A DNA stretch of 64,000 bases. It comes from Sistotremastrum niveocremeum HHB9708 (taxonomy: Eukaryota > Basidiomycota > Agaricomycetes > Sistotremastrales > Sistotremastraceae). The notes under the pieces are model-generated. The model ran no database searches and was not told where the DNA came from. It saw nothing but the letters and a program-made list of their open reading frames with translations. Position 1 is the first letter of the stretch, and each line of letters starts with the position of its first letter. A program made the position numbers and the translations under genes. The stretch spans positions 377,871 to 441,870 of the forward strand of contig KV419419.1 in NCBI GenBank assembly GCA_001630475.1, given 5' to 3'. Below are positions 38,825 to 51,217 of the stretch, piece by piece.

Positions 38825-40259
38825 TCACGCATCAATCCCTCTCTTCCTCGAGCCGACGATAACTGACGTTATGGGTTTGCCATTTTTGAGTCGTATTGGA
38901 CCGGCGGATTCCTCACTACTCGTTGGCTTCGGTCGAGGTGGACTCCGCTTGAGATTCGACTGCTTGCTTGAGCGGGCATGCCAAGGTCTGTACTCATCTG
39001 TCACGACCGTTGTGGTCGACGTACTCGGTTCTGCAATATCGTCATTCATCAAGTCGTCGAAAGTATCGTCAAAAGCTGTGCTGGACGACGACCCCATATC
39101 AGGTGCTTCCGAAGATGCGCGAGCATTGGATTGAGCCAGTTTGATTCGTTTCCGATCCCGGGCGTCGCAGTCTTCTTTCAACGCCTCGATCTATATGATG
39201 ACTTAGCATTAGCGCCCTGAAGGATGAACTGCGATAAGTATCATACCCTGTTATACAACTGAATCTCCTATGCAGCGATATCAGATTCCAGCACAAAATG
39301 GAGTGCACAAGTCGTTCGACGCACCTTCTGTTTGAGTTTTGCATTCGCTGTACGGAGTTTCTGTTCCTTATCTGTCCACTCTTTTTTCTCCTTCTCAAAG
39401 TTGGCCTCCTTCACCGAAATTCGCCCCTTAAGCCGTTGATTCTCCTCCGCAAGCTGCTCTTGAAACTCTTTGATCCGTTTACACTCGGCAGTTGTCTCGG
39501 CAAGCTTGGTTTGATAGGTGTTCAGTCTTCGCTGTTGCTCGTCAAACTTTTTCTTGGTGACGTCTCCATGTTGCTGTCGCATTTCAGAAACTTGCCCTCT
39601 AAGACGGGTGATTTCTTCGTCCTTCTGGGCTAAGGCGGCATTCCGTTCTTTGAGTTGGTTGCGCAGCGTGCCTACCTCCCTCGTGAATAGCTGCTCCAAA
39701 TCGGTTGCCATGCGGGTCAGATCCAGTAAAGCACTCTGAGGTTCTTAGTGAGATAATAGTCAAGGATTTAATATTGAGATTGACCGACCTTAATGAGGGA
39801 ATCATCGCTTTGGTAATCTCCTAAACTGCCCAAGCGCGTCGTAGCTTCCAACACCTCTTCAGGCTCGCTACTAGCAGATAACGCGCGTAGAGTACGCGTC
39901 AAACTCCTGCTAGTGCCTAGCAGGTCGAGATCCGATTCGTCTGACGCGTTTGACGCGTCTTCATCTCGCTGGGAATGTCGCGATGGGGAGGATGACCCTG
40001 GGGTGATGTACATGGGGTGAACGCCTTTGTATTCCCTCCGACATTGGGGACATTTATATCGACCGGGCTTCTGGTCAGACTCATTTTGCCACTTTTCAAT
40101 ACAAGGTTTATGGAATACATGGCCTGGAGTTAAATTCATTAGTACCCTCGTGTGTCTGAGAGAAATCAAATAAGCTTCCGCACCACAAGTTGTGGTCAAC
40201 GCAGAGCTGAGGTTGGTACTCTGGAGACAGATGCTGCATTTGAATCTGTTGGGTGGCAT
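38825..40259 (-). CDS. RING-H2 finger and coiled-coil protein (TRAIP-like)
   Basis: Exons 40259-40184, 40123-39789, 39735-39325, 39258-39247 and 39190-38825 encode 399 residues. The RING is at the very N-terminus, with Cys8, Cys11, Cys25, His27, His30, Cys33, Cys50 and Cys53 (C3H2C3). A Ser/Asp-rich linker follows, then a long coiled coil (about 140-285, EQLFTREVGTLRNQLKERN onward) and a basic, disordered tail ending in VGSRKRGIDA. N-terminal RING plus coiled coil is the layout of TRAIP, a replication-linked E3 ligase; that assignment is inference. One exon is only 12 nt. The stop lies 99 bp from the stop of the convergent kinase gene. The frame is open upstream, but the start at 40259 places the RING where the family has it. 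Confidence 0.82.
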
Positions 40260-40753
40260 AATGTAGTTCGTGGCTTGCCCTTTTGTTGCGTCTTGGTCTT
40301 TGAAAAGCTGATGTCGTAAGAGGCGTCGCCGACGTTCCAAGTTGTTGTCCGGGGCGATCCCGTCGGCTAAATTGCTGGTCGTTCTCTCTGATGGACATAA
40401 TCATTGACCATCCTAATGGCCTCTCTCTGCCACCACTACACTCCGGTTAAAGCTTTTCTGGACATCAGTACCGGATTCTGCCCTCGTGGCAAGCATGTCA
40501 TGTCCTCTTCGATGTCTAAGTCCTCAATCTATTACCTTATATTTAAATTTCCTTCACACACATTTCGTAACGAAGACGGAACAATCGGAGCGACCGATAT
40601 CGATCCAGTGACGTTTTGACTTGCCCTGTGTGATCTGAATATATGAAGAGTGTAATCTTTTGCGAGACCAGAACGGCATTTGATCAATTGAGATGCAAGT
40701 ATGCAGCAAAAAAATACAAAGCCAGTCGATGTTACACATGCACCCCATACACG
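40260..40753. other. Intergenic region
   Basis: Holds the promoter of the RING gene at its left end and the 3' end of the decayed LRR gene at its right. No exon recognised. Confidence 0.45.
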
Positions 40754-42947
40754 TCAGATTTCCGCCACGGTGTACATTAAGCGATCAGCCATGTCTTGCA
40801 ACGACCATCGACACGCAGCATCGAAGAAACGATGAACATCCTCATCGAAATGTTTTTGCGAGAATGTATCCCGAAAGAGCGAAAGGTAATCTTGGAACGT
40901 AAGTGGGTTCTCCTCTTCCTCCTCCTCCTTTGGGCAAGTGGTAATTTGTCCTGTCCGGTTGCAAGTTGCGACGAGTTGTAGGACAGGGGCAGGAGCTGCT
41001 TTTCGGTCTCGAAAGAAACCCATAGCTTGACTTGTCATACATCGTTCTTTTTCGTCCAGCTGATCGTTATCCTGGTTTGTTGCCCATCTCGCGTCATGTC
41101 TTAGAGTCAGCCTTTCCAACTTCATGCAGAGATCGTTCTTCGTCTTGAGAGCAGCAAGAACATTGTTAACGTTGAAACCAGAGCACGAAAGGCACGCAAG
41201 TCCTTGCAAGTCCTTGCAAGTGGTCGAGAATCGAGACAAATCCGGGACGATTTGGAAGGACGCCGTCGATCGAGAGTTTCTTGATGTTGGGAAAGAACGC
41301 GGGGATATCTTCGATGAGAGCCGGAGTCCACGTCGTGGATTTGACTACCGTATTCGGTTTTCCAGTCCTCTTGCCGTGCGTCCATAGGCCATGTAAGACG
41401 TGTCGTGTCCGACGGTCCGCGTGACCGTAAGAGTAAACGACGGTCAACCTCGACCTCTCCTCATCCTTGTTTCTTCCCTGATCCTCGGAGTTGGGGTGGC
41501 CGAGCTTGATGGTGAGGTCATCTGCCTTTTCAGTCCATCGTTTGAGCGCGTGTGGGAGCTGCAACGGGTCTCGGTGCTTATTGATGAGAGTGGGGCATAT
41601 AACGAATTCGGTTTCTTCGAGCGCGGGGAAGTCGAACAGGTCAAAAAGTCGATTGACGCGGGGAGGGGTGAGGATTGCGACACAGAATCTGATGAGATCC
41701 CTTAGGCAAATTTTGATTTTGGCATCAGAGGCACATTCGGTGACATCGGGGGTCAGATCTTCGCCTGATGCGCATTCGAAGATCACGAGTCTACTGCAAT
41801 TGCGAAGAATGTCTAGAAGATGGGCGAATCGGAGAGGGTTCTTGGGAGGCGTTTGTATATAAAGTGTTTAAAGGGAGTCGTAGGCGGTGGTGTGTAGCTT
41901 GATCGGCGAGTTGTTGAGATCAAAGCCCCGGAGGGCAAGAAACACGAGGGTGTCGAATTTATGTAGAATGGGAGTTCGTTGCGCGGAGGAGGAGTCTTGA
42001 GGGCTGGGTTCGACGCTGAGCCGCAATTGGGGCACTAGGTGAGCCGCTTTGAGAAACTCGGACAGCTCGTCGAGATGGCTGGCCAGGAGATTGAGAGAGA
42101 GAGAAGACAGTTCGGGAGCCGTATCGATGATCCAATCGAAACGAGTCTTAGGACTCCTCGGTTTTTCAGAGGTCTCTGGCTGGGTTTCCGCAATCGATTC
42201 ATCCGACGAGCTTGACGACTCATCCTCGCCCAAAACATCCACGATGTTGTAAGTTAGAGACTTGATAGGGTGACCTTTCCGAAGTTCATGATAACCTGTC
42301 TTGAGCTCTCGGCTCCAGTCCGGGTCGTAATGAGTCCAATAATCAGGGGAGGTCACCGTTGTCATGAACGTCTCCCATGATCTGAGAGAGATTGAAATGG
42401 AATTTTGAATTGACAACGTAGAACTCACGTTAAGCGAGCATGCCACGCGTCCGTGTGCCCTCTCAAATAAGCAAAATGTACGTCTTCTCGCAAGCGAGCT
42501 AATGCTTCGGATGCCTGCTCCTCCCCTCCCTCGATTTCCAAAGTCACGCCAAGGTTCACCATGATGGCCTCGGTCAACATGGGCACCATCCGTTCTCACC
42601 ATTCACGAAAAGTCTCGCCCGGTGCTTGGAGACAAAATGAGCCTGTGGGGAAACGCGAGGATTTTGGAATGCTTACGGCGCTCCCTGTCGAGCTCGTCGC
42701 GTATCGATTCCACCCAAGACCAGTCATCCGGTCGAATGAACCCCCCAGTCCTTCGCTTGAGAAGCGCGGCGACTCGATGTTGAGCTATCAAGTGAGGGGC
42801 CAGCTGCATGATTGTCTCTTCGGGGGATGTACTGCTTTCCGAATTCTCGAGCCCGCACGTGACGATGTCGCTGGAATCATCGTGAAAGAAGGTGGTGTCC
42901 GGGCCATCAGGCGAGGAGGGGTCGGTAATCATATCGAAAGCTCTCAA
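40754..42947 (-). pseudogene. Decayed F-box-type LRR gene
   Basis: The minus strand encodes LRR-like sequence across the whole stretch: upstream exon up to 42947 (DDWSWVESIRDELDRE), VNLGVTLEIE to 42429, then after a 47-bp intron (42428-42382) SWETFMTTVTSPDYW onward. It is comparable along its length to the gene at 51218-53363. Two lesions are visible. A TAA at 41868-41870 lies in frame between ...LHTTAYDSL and TLYIQTPPKNPLRF. Also, a 10-bp tandem duplication (TCCTTGCAAG twice, 41201-41220) shifts the frame; treating it as single copy makes ILDHLQGLACLSC run straight into the next block. The upstream exon joins are not settled. The acidic run KEEEEEEN near the C-terminus is unusual. Confidence 0.6.
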
Positions 42948-43263
42948 AGTCGCGTTCCTTGTCGCGTTCAGGTCAATGGTTCAGGTTGAAGAGACGCGAA
43001 ATAGGGGGCTTACATAACCCTAGAAATCAACTGCTCAAACAGCTTCAACCAATCCTGCAAGGGCTCAGCTTGAAGCTTGATGAAGCTTGAAGCTCGATGA
43101 ACCTCAGTCCATAAATAAGCCACCGTATTGCCCTCATCAACCGAAAGATCATTCCGCCTCGAGCCTCGAGCCAATTCTTGAATTTTTTCACTTGACGTGT
43201 GGCATCAGCCTGCCAGTGAGATGTGCCTTTTGTCCGATGGTTAGAATACGAGTACAGCACAAA

Positions 43264-46109
43264 TATACTAGTATATTCTGAGAGACACGGGATTATAATT
43301 CTGCCAATCAATTATTTATTTCAAACAGAATTTCATCGAAGTAGGTCCTCCGCTGAGTATGCGGCACTTTTCTGACCCTTTGTTCTTATTGTAGTCTTAT
43401 ATTCGAAGATATACTGCAATCTAATGTGTCGTTCGTTCGGCGGCATCTGAGGCCATTCCTGCACGCTTTCTGATGGCGTCAGACGGATCACCTCCTTAAA
43501 GATAACTATGAACACGCAGTACTTAAGTACGAGCTGAACATCGTTTCATGTCGACTATGATCGTACGATTTCGTCAGATTCTTCACCGACGGCGCTTCGC
43601 CTAATTTCGATTTGCAGAACAGTAGCCTGCGGATCGCTCCTCACTCCTTTGATTCGGTCAACTTGTCGTAGCATTGCACGGTATGTCTCTACTGGGATAT
43701 ATCTCTCTAACAAATGTCTCACACTCGTCGATAGCTTAGGTTCACCGTGGGTCGGGTACGCCTCTCGCTAGCTCGTGTCTGTCGACCACTGCCAAGCGAC
43801 TGTTCTCCTTCAACGGCGGTGAGGGCGGGTATCATTATAGAAAAGAATTTGCTTAAATCCGAGACGAAATGAGGTGAGTACGGCAACTTGAAGCTAGACG
43901 AGACTTAGCAGCGAGGCGTGGAAATATGTATTACGTAAGCACAATATATTGCTACATCACACTCCTCTTCGCCCACTCTTCGCCCTCTAGAATTCGAACT
44001 CGCGGTCGACCAGGCGGCGTGCAAATATGAAATTTATAGGCCGTGGCTTTGCAAATTTGGCAGCAAGGAGCTGATCAAGATCTAGAGTGCCTGCCATCTT
44101 CATTGTCAATTTGATCTCTGACATTCGCGGACGAAGAAATTTATTCGGATGGAGAGAAAGCTGGAGTCTCTTGAGAACATAGCTAGACAGAAGCGCTCGA
44201 GTCGAAATAAAGCTGTTAGTGGTACTAGTATTGAAGAACATGGATGCCCTTCGGGAGAAAGACGTAGAGTTTTCCACTGGGCGTGTCAAACAGACCAGCG
44301 ATACCGATATCCCACCAACTCCCGAACTCTTTTGCTTGCTTCACAGAATCCTTCAAGAACGCCGGAATCTCGAGTTGTATGAAAGAGCCGCCGCGACCGT
44401 GCCCGTCTTCAAAGATTGGAATGAGAATCGGGAAGCGATCTTCAGGAAGCCCGAACCGAAAAGCCGTGTCACTAATCCAGGAACGTCTGATCCACAGTCT
44501 CTCTTCATCGCGGACTTGGCACTTTAGAGAGCGCACAACAGATTCTCTCCGCGGCTGAGAGCATCGCGTGGAAAGGTCAATCGAGTGTCGGAATGAAATC
44601 ATTTTATGATTCCATTGATAGAGTGTGCTAAGGTCCGGATTGCGCTCGACGTCTTCTGTACAGATGTCAAAGATCCACGAAGAGGCTGATCGTGACCGGA
44701 AGCCAAGAAGATTAAAAGTCTTTTCAAAGCCATTTAGGTTGGGAAAGTTGTGCGTGAATTGACTTCGAGCACTGAGAACGCGATTGGTCCAACCTGAGAT
44801 ACTCGCTGAGAATGACTGAATGACTGGCATATCCGACGGAATGTCGATGGTATGCAATGTTATACCACCAGTTTTGAACGACACGAAGACTGCGACGGGC
44901 TCTCCAGGGCGGAACACAAGCGAGTCGCCACCCTGAATTAAAAGCATTGAGCCGTGTCTGCAAAGTGTAGATGGCATATAGATTGCCTACCCATAAGACG
45001 TGTTCGTCGTTTAAGATCCCCTCCAAAACGGGGGCATCGTTGATCCAATCAGGATCTTCTAACTCGTAAATAGCGCCAACACACGCTCTCCAATTGATTA
45101 TGAGTATTCGTCTAGCAGGGAAGACCATTGCAACATAAGGATCTCCCACGGCAAGAGAATACATTTGCCTGTCTTCAAGTGGCGTAAGTATTCTGAGGTG
45201 AGTTCTTCTTATCCCAAAGTGTTCGTCCGTAAGGCAGATCTCGTCCACACTGAGACGCGTCGGATAGAGCGCAACTGATGCAATGATCAGTGAATGGCCG
45301 TCTTGCGAGATGCTGCATCGGGCTTGGTAGAGCTCCTTTCCGAGATCCAATTGAGTCCATCGGTGCCAGGTTGAAGGAGTGGAGTCACCAGGACTGCATT
45401 TCAACACGACCACAGATCTCGCTCGTTGGAAGGCTAAGATGTCTTCGGAAAGAAAGAAAGACCACGGAGAGGAATCACGCCAGGGCGGATTGAGTGAAAT
45501 AGAGGACATATCATAAAAAACTTGCTTGACGGAGACCAGGCGTTCTTGGGGGGAGTCTGCGTGGAGACGTTTCGATACGGCTGCCGACTTTGCGGCAATT
45601 TTATAGAGACATTGAGACGATAGATCGGCGATAGCGGATCCTCTCGGTGCAGCAATCGCGTGGCTGTTGGAGGTATTTAAGAGAGCGAGCCGATTCGACA
45701 GAACGAGAGATCTGAGTCTGGAGCACGTCTAGGAAAATGTGGGAGATCATTGACTAAGGAACAAGTCCCGGTGGAACGCTGCGAACATACCTGTGCAACG
45801 TTTATCACGTCTTGGATGCTAAGTCCTTCAAGACATTTAAGTGACAATTCTGCTGGTAGTGCGAGAATGCCCATATCCTTAGGCCTTGTGTGGGCTTGAC
45901 TTGAACGTTTGCTACTAAAAAGAGGCGCGTTACGTGACGTGTCGATACAGTGTTGGGTCGATTATGTAATTGGATCAGCTGGATCACCGACGCGCCCGAT
46001 ATCATCATAGCTGTATTCTGAGTTACCTGGTTACAGCCATATATCTCAGCCATTTTTTGAGAAGGCGATCTGAGGACAATTCACTCTCTATGGCAGGAGA
46101 AGGAGTCAT
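43264..46109 (-). repeat. Inverted segmental duplication, right arm
   Basis: Reverse complement of 26676-29487, with small indels. The inner end is the palindrome TATACTAGTATA at 43264-43275, the outer end GGAGTCAT at about 46109. The 13.8 kb between the arms contains five genes or gene remnants. Confidence 0.92.
44225..45874 (-). CDS. F-box-type protein, duplicate copy 2
   Basis: Exons 45874-45791, 45728-44991 and 44932-44225 encode 509 residues. It is colinear with copy 1 (26910-28533) and both introns are at the same places. The F-box start is MGILALPAELSLKCLEGLS. Differences include short in-frame indels (one codon more in exon 2, six more in exon 3, for example KEFGSWWDIGIAG near the C-terminus) and scattered substitutions, without any stop or frameshift. 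That both frames survive while flanking DNA carries indels suggests selection on both proteins. Confidence 0.8.
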
Positions 46110-49100
46110 CTAATGGTCTAATACACCCTCAAGGCATTAGGGAAACAAAAAAGCGAGTCCCAAGTTAGAGAATGTTGCGTCGTGGCACGACGTCAGTCAG
46201 GGCGAATGAATCTCGAAGCCATGCCTTGTCAAATAACAGATGCGAGCACGCCAGAGAATAGTTTCCATATTTCATGTCCTAGAACGCCACCAGAACGACA
46301 GGAGAGTCCCTTGGATCAAGACAATGACGTTGGTTTGGACGGTGCTGGCGGACTTGCCCAGATTTCACTTTTTTTGTTTCTGGAAAATCTGATGCTGCTT
46401 GCAACGCACTTTGGGGTCACAGATATATTGCAGAGATTGTGAGACGTGCAAAGCACGAGGAAATCCTTAGTCCGGCAGTGATGGAACGGAGCAATCAGTT
46501 ATGCGAAGACAGAGATTGTTCCGGCTCGGAAGAGCCCAATTGACTAGTAGGCAGATGAATGACCGACATTCAACATAGGAAGGAAGGGTCCAAATTCGTA
46601 AGACCAAAGATGAGCGCCATGCATGCATGCAGTTCTCAGGATCAACCATACGAGGACGCTGTGAATCGAGACCAGTGGAGATAGACGTTTCAGAAAAGGT
46701 TCAGCGAGTTCAGAAGTCGAAAGATCATTCCTCGTCGTCTTTAACCTAGACAAGCAACCGAGGCGCGAAGGTGCCTCTAGAGACGTCGAAGGATAGTATA
46801 TTAGATTGGAGTTTTTGTAGGCAAATATGGCACGTGAAGTGATTACCGACACGTCCAGAGACTAGAGACGGACCTCTTGAAGGTTTGATGCGGGCAGCAT
46901 ATCATTGAGCAGCGTATAGCTCACGCCATACGATCAGCATGCCGAGAATGAAAAGTGTTATGATGGCCCACTGCGTGCCATCAGAACACCGATAACTGGT
47001 TCAAGGTTCGAGCGACTCGGAACGAGAGAGAACGGTGTGGCCGAATTTTCGCAATCAGGCATGCTTCTGCGAGCAATCATTCACAACTCAAATTTAAAAA
47101 ACATGGGCAGGTATAACGCACTAGGAAACCTCATGGATCGAGATAAACGAAGCAGTAGTCACAGTGACTAAAATTCCCAGCATACGTGACGATCTTCTTC
47201 AAGACTATGATGGTCGCCGAGCGTCGTTTGAGTTCCCATTGATTTATAAATTCAATTGAAGGCTTCAAAGTGCACTAGGGGCTCTTTGGTGAGCCAGTCA
47301 GTCCTACAGAGCCAAGGACCGCGAAGCGCTCCGCGAAGGCGAAGAAAGAAAGCCCAAGTGTTAGGTAAGCTACAATGCCTCCAACGCCGCCACGAAGGAC
47401 ATTCCTTATGCCATGACCACGAAGAGCTCACATCTATGCTAAATGCCATCCATATTGACTGTCCATTCGCTGACTCGAGGTCGCCACGACGGTTTGTCTA
47501 GTGAAAGAGCCGATGTGTGGACGTCTCGCCAGGCTCACCTTGCCGAGCCATCTTTGTGCGTATTTCTCTGCATTCGAGCTTTTATCCGTTCTGATTTCCG
47601 TTGAACGATCCATTCGAAGTGATTGACTGAGCAGATTTTCATAGAAAATCCATGCCGTACTTCCATGAGCTCTTGAGCTCAGAGCCACCTCAACGAGTCA
47701 CCGACAATCCTACACCGCGAACCAGCGAGACTCTAGTTCACATATCAAGAATTGACTTGGAAGGCTATCCCTGATTCCGCGAGAGTGCCACCTCCGGTAT
47801 AGTAATCTCGTTACCTCGGAGCCTCGGTAAGCTGGTAGATGAATAGCACGTTCTCTTAAGCTGACGAACACGCCAGAAATCCCCAGATATTAGACGGGTA
47901 CTTGGAGATCGTGTCATCATTCCTTGAGGGTCTCGCTTGACAATTTTTCTACGCATCCATTCGGCCGGTTACCTCTACTCGATGCCCTTCGAACTTCAAC
48001 CCGGTTAGAATGCTCGATCTCTTGATCGATGAAGCCCATTTCTGACAGCAAAATTTCTCTAGAATGTCTGCCTGCCACTGTTCACCCTTCGAGATGTGAG
48101 CTGGAGCTGTCTTACGTTCGAAATTTTGATGTGAGTGCTTCTGACCGCGGTGCGAATGCCCCTGACTCCAGATACAATCTAGTCCTCACACCGACGACGA
48201 ACAGGCGGAACGTAGTGTGGCATTTCTATCACTCGACGTTCCCTTCCGTTTCCTCCTCCCGTTTCTTGGATGATCCAGTCGATGATTAAACTGCGTTATC
48301 GGAGGTCCATCTATTATTACGATCACATCCTTTCTTATCTGACACATGTGTTGTTTAGATGTCTCCTAGATAGTGGGAGGATCGTGTCATTCTCTCGGCA
48401 GGCCCTTGAACTGCGGGTCCGCTGACATGGTCTCAATATGTCTCGGGGTTTTTTTGGCTTTTGACAGCAGTCCGTTGCGTCTTCTTCTATTCCTCGGCCG
48501 ATAATGACGTACCGGCTTTAGTGTTCGCGATGGGCTCCGATGAGCGTCTGCATGAAACGTATGCTCTAACTCTCCTCCCTCTCTCACATAACTGACAATC
48601 TTCGCAGAGCGTGCTGATTTTGCCGAAAGCTTTAGTATCCGGGAACGAGACCTCTCTTTGAATATGCAGTGAGTGAACATCTATTCTCTTTGTATTTCAT
48701 CTTCCAAATCACTCCCTGGTTGGTTGCCGTTTTCGTGAACGTAGACGTGACTTGAGCCGTCAATGATTGAGTGCCTGTGTCGACGCAAAACGATATTGGC
48801 TTCCTGCGATGAATCCAGTCCGGCGTTTATACGGCGAAGATATACGAATCTACGAACATCGTCGTCGCCATTGCTGAACCGCTTCCTGTCACCAAATGAA
48901 GACATCGTTTCATAGTTGCGGCCATTTTCCAAGCCCGGATCGCCTCGCGCTCGAGCAACACCTTCCTTCGATCAAACAATTGTGGGCGTAGAAAATTCGT
49001 GTGCCCAAGGCAGCCTTTCTGATTGGGTCACAGAAGAAGGCTAGACTAGTAAGTCTCTCTTCTAGTTGAGGTTCGGATCGCACTGATCGCTATAGTTTAG

Positions 49101-49844
49101 AATCCTTGCAGAGCATGCCACGGCGCGCTGATCGGTTCTCGGCGTAAATTATCTCCCGTGTGCATGGACCCAGTCACTGCCTCATCATGTGAAAACAGAA
49201 TTGCTATACTTGTACCTGTCAAAGATATGTGCGAGGTCATGCACCGTGGGCCACATCCGCTGGATCGTCGAAAGCGCCAACGCGTATTCCACAGCGGACG
49301 AAGTTCGAGGAAGCACGGCCTTGGTCTTCCGAAATAGACCGACGAACTAATCTTGTTGCTGATAAGACCCATCTACAAACCCGTGGAATCCAAAGATTCG
49401 CCGTATGTCAATAAAGTTATCACAACTCACTGCTGAAATCTCTGATTAGGAAGAGAGCTGTTGTGATCTCGATCGGGGAGCTCTACTCAGCATTACTCAT
49501 GAAACCTTCAACGTCTTGCCATGTGTACGCCGAAACTCTATTTATCAGCACTCGACTTGGGCCGTAAATTTCGCCTTAGCAGTCAAAACAAAGCGTTTTG
49601 ACCCTTCAGAGACTTGGTATTAATTTGTGCAACCAGATTACGCCTTTGCTGATAGACAATTTCAGCGTTGATATGCCCAGGTCAGGAAGTCACGTCTGAG
49701 AAGATATTCACAAGATGTCGTGATATAATCTTCCTGGAAAGTCCGCTATCTCAAACACCTGGCGTGTTTCCATTCTGTCTTTGAGGGAGGTTATCTGTCG
49801 TATATAATCACAATCCAATAGTTCTATTTGTTGGCATCACTGGA
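46110..49844. other. Gene-poor 3.7-kb stretch
   Basis: Only short frames on both strands. Minus-strand pieces near 46860-46970 (WAIITLFILGMLIVW) look like a membrane helix followed by a good donor. Pieces at 47434-47688 and 48387-48932 look protein-like, but no exon chain or family could be established. It may hold a decayed multi-exon membrane-protein gene. Confidence 0.3.
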
Positions 49845-50165
49845 GGAGAAATTGGCGTTGATGGGATCCTCTCTTCTTTCTCTTGAATTTCTGAAGCATG
49901 AAGGCTTGAGAATGCGGAATTCCCGAGAAGAGCAAAGTCGGAAGTCGGATGCTGTGCCGATATAGCAACGGCACCCGGCATCGGAGTCTGAGCACTGAGT
50001 CACGGTTGCCAGGTCCACATCCGGTCCCCGCGTGCTTCCGCTCCTGCATCCGACTCGACATTCTCTTGTAGTGAGATCTCAGACTCTCAGCCCTTTGACT
50101 ATCAATGAAATATTTGAGAGTTTGGGAATGAAACAAGTTTGAAACTACGCTCGAGACTCCGCCCG
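49845..50165 (+). repeat. Dispersed repeat B, copy 2
   Basis: Aligns with 2240-2590 in the same orientation; see GGAGTCTGAGCACTGAGTCAC and TCCACATCCGGT in both. It is followed within about 45 bp by repeat A, as copy 1 is by its own repeat A on the other side, but A is in the opposite orientation here. The two repeats are therefore probably independent elements that share a target region. Confidence 0.55.
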
Positions 50166-50206
50166 GAATTCTTGCAAGTAATTGTCGGCTCCCGGAAAGC
50201 GTCTCA

Positions 50207-50358
50207 CCATTCTCTTCCCCGTTCCACTACGGTCGATTCCCAGCATCGGCTTCTTGTCCCAGCCTCTTCCTCGCCCGCTGGTAGCTCTTCGAAGCGTGGA
50301 CAACCCCCGGGTTATGATACTCAGCAACAGGGTTACTGTTGTGGTTGGGCTTGGGCCT
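50207..50358 (+). repeat. Dispersed repeat A, copy 3
   Basis: Related to 2019-2152 and 19532-19672 but on the + strand. Landmarks are ATTCTCTTCCCCGTTCC, CTACGGTCGAT and CAACAGGGTTACTGTTGTGG. A 62-codon frame (50182-50370) runs through it, but the frame is not kept in the other copies. Confidence 0.5.
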
Positions 50359-50615
50359 CCGCCAGCATAGCGGGGAATGTGCGCTTTGCATGAAATCGCC
50401 TTTGCATTACTGGGACCTGTCTCAGACTATCATCGTCGATGTAAGTCTTTCCTATATTTCCCTGATCATCTACATCTTTCGCTGACGATCGTCACTTCAC
50501 CTACGCATCACATAGGCTACATTGCGTCCTGAATCGTCGATACAAATGTCGATCATCAATCCATTCGTGAGTTTTCTGTCATTAAACTCATGCCATATTA
50601 CACAGGAATACTCGC
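50359..50615. other. Short gap
   Basis: Nothing recognised between repeat A and the following frame. Confidence 0.4.
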
Positions 50616-51071
50616 TTAAAGTCGATGTCGCTTATGTCTCATGATCACTTGTGGTAAGTTTGTGTCTGCGGACTCTTCATCAAATGCGATAAATATTGAT
50701 GAATACTTTGATACAGCGACATGTCTGAAATTCTGACTTGTAACGCACACGCACTGGCACGATGGGCTCCCCGTTACGCAAAATCGAGGTGCATCTGGCG
50801 CCGCTATCAACCTGGACCATATCGCTTGCCGTATTGCCTCGTTCGGTTGGGCTTGTGATGCACGGTAAGCTCCAAGCACGTTGTGTCGTGTGATGTCAAA
50901 CTCAATTGAATTCTTCTTGATAGACAGCAACAACCGATGACCACTAGTACAAGTTCGGAGACTTTCGACGGCACCGCCAGTAGAACCTCGATCATCCACG
51001 TTACGTTTGTCCGAGGCTGAGAGAAGTGGTGTATCACAATTTTGTGTGCTAAGTTGCCACTGTAGTTCCAT
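50616..51071 (-). CDS. Unrecognised open frame, possible small gene
   Basis: A minus-strand frame of 151 codons starts with ATG at 51071 (MELQWQLSTQNCDTPLLSAS). It contains Cys-rich (CVTGSPSCQCVCVTS) and basic segments, ending HKRHRL. I recognise no domain. It could be real, a remnant, or chance. It lies just downstream of the long F-box/LRR gene on the same strand. Confidence 0.25.
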   Translation of the reverse strand: MELQWQLSTQNCDTPLLSASDKRNVDDRGSTGGAVESLRTCTSGHRLLLSIKKNSIEFDITRHNVLGAYRASQAQPNEAIRQAIWSRLIAAPDAPRFCVTGSPSCQCVCVTSQNFRHVAVSKYSSIFIAFDEESADTNLPQVIMRHKRHRL

Positions 51072-51217
51072 TCCGTATTACATGATATAGCGATATTTTT
51101 GTCCCACTATTGCTACCCATGAGCTCACCAAGGGAGGGAAAGAAATGAAGAAGTCAAAGGTCCGCGCGTTGATAAATTGTAATAATCCATGAAACCCAGA
51201 AGCCCAGAAAAAAGCGT

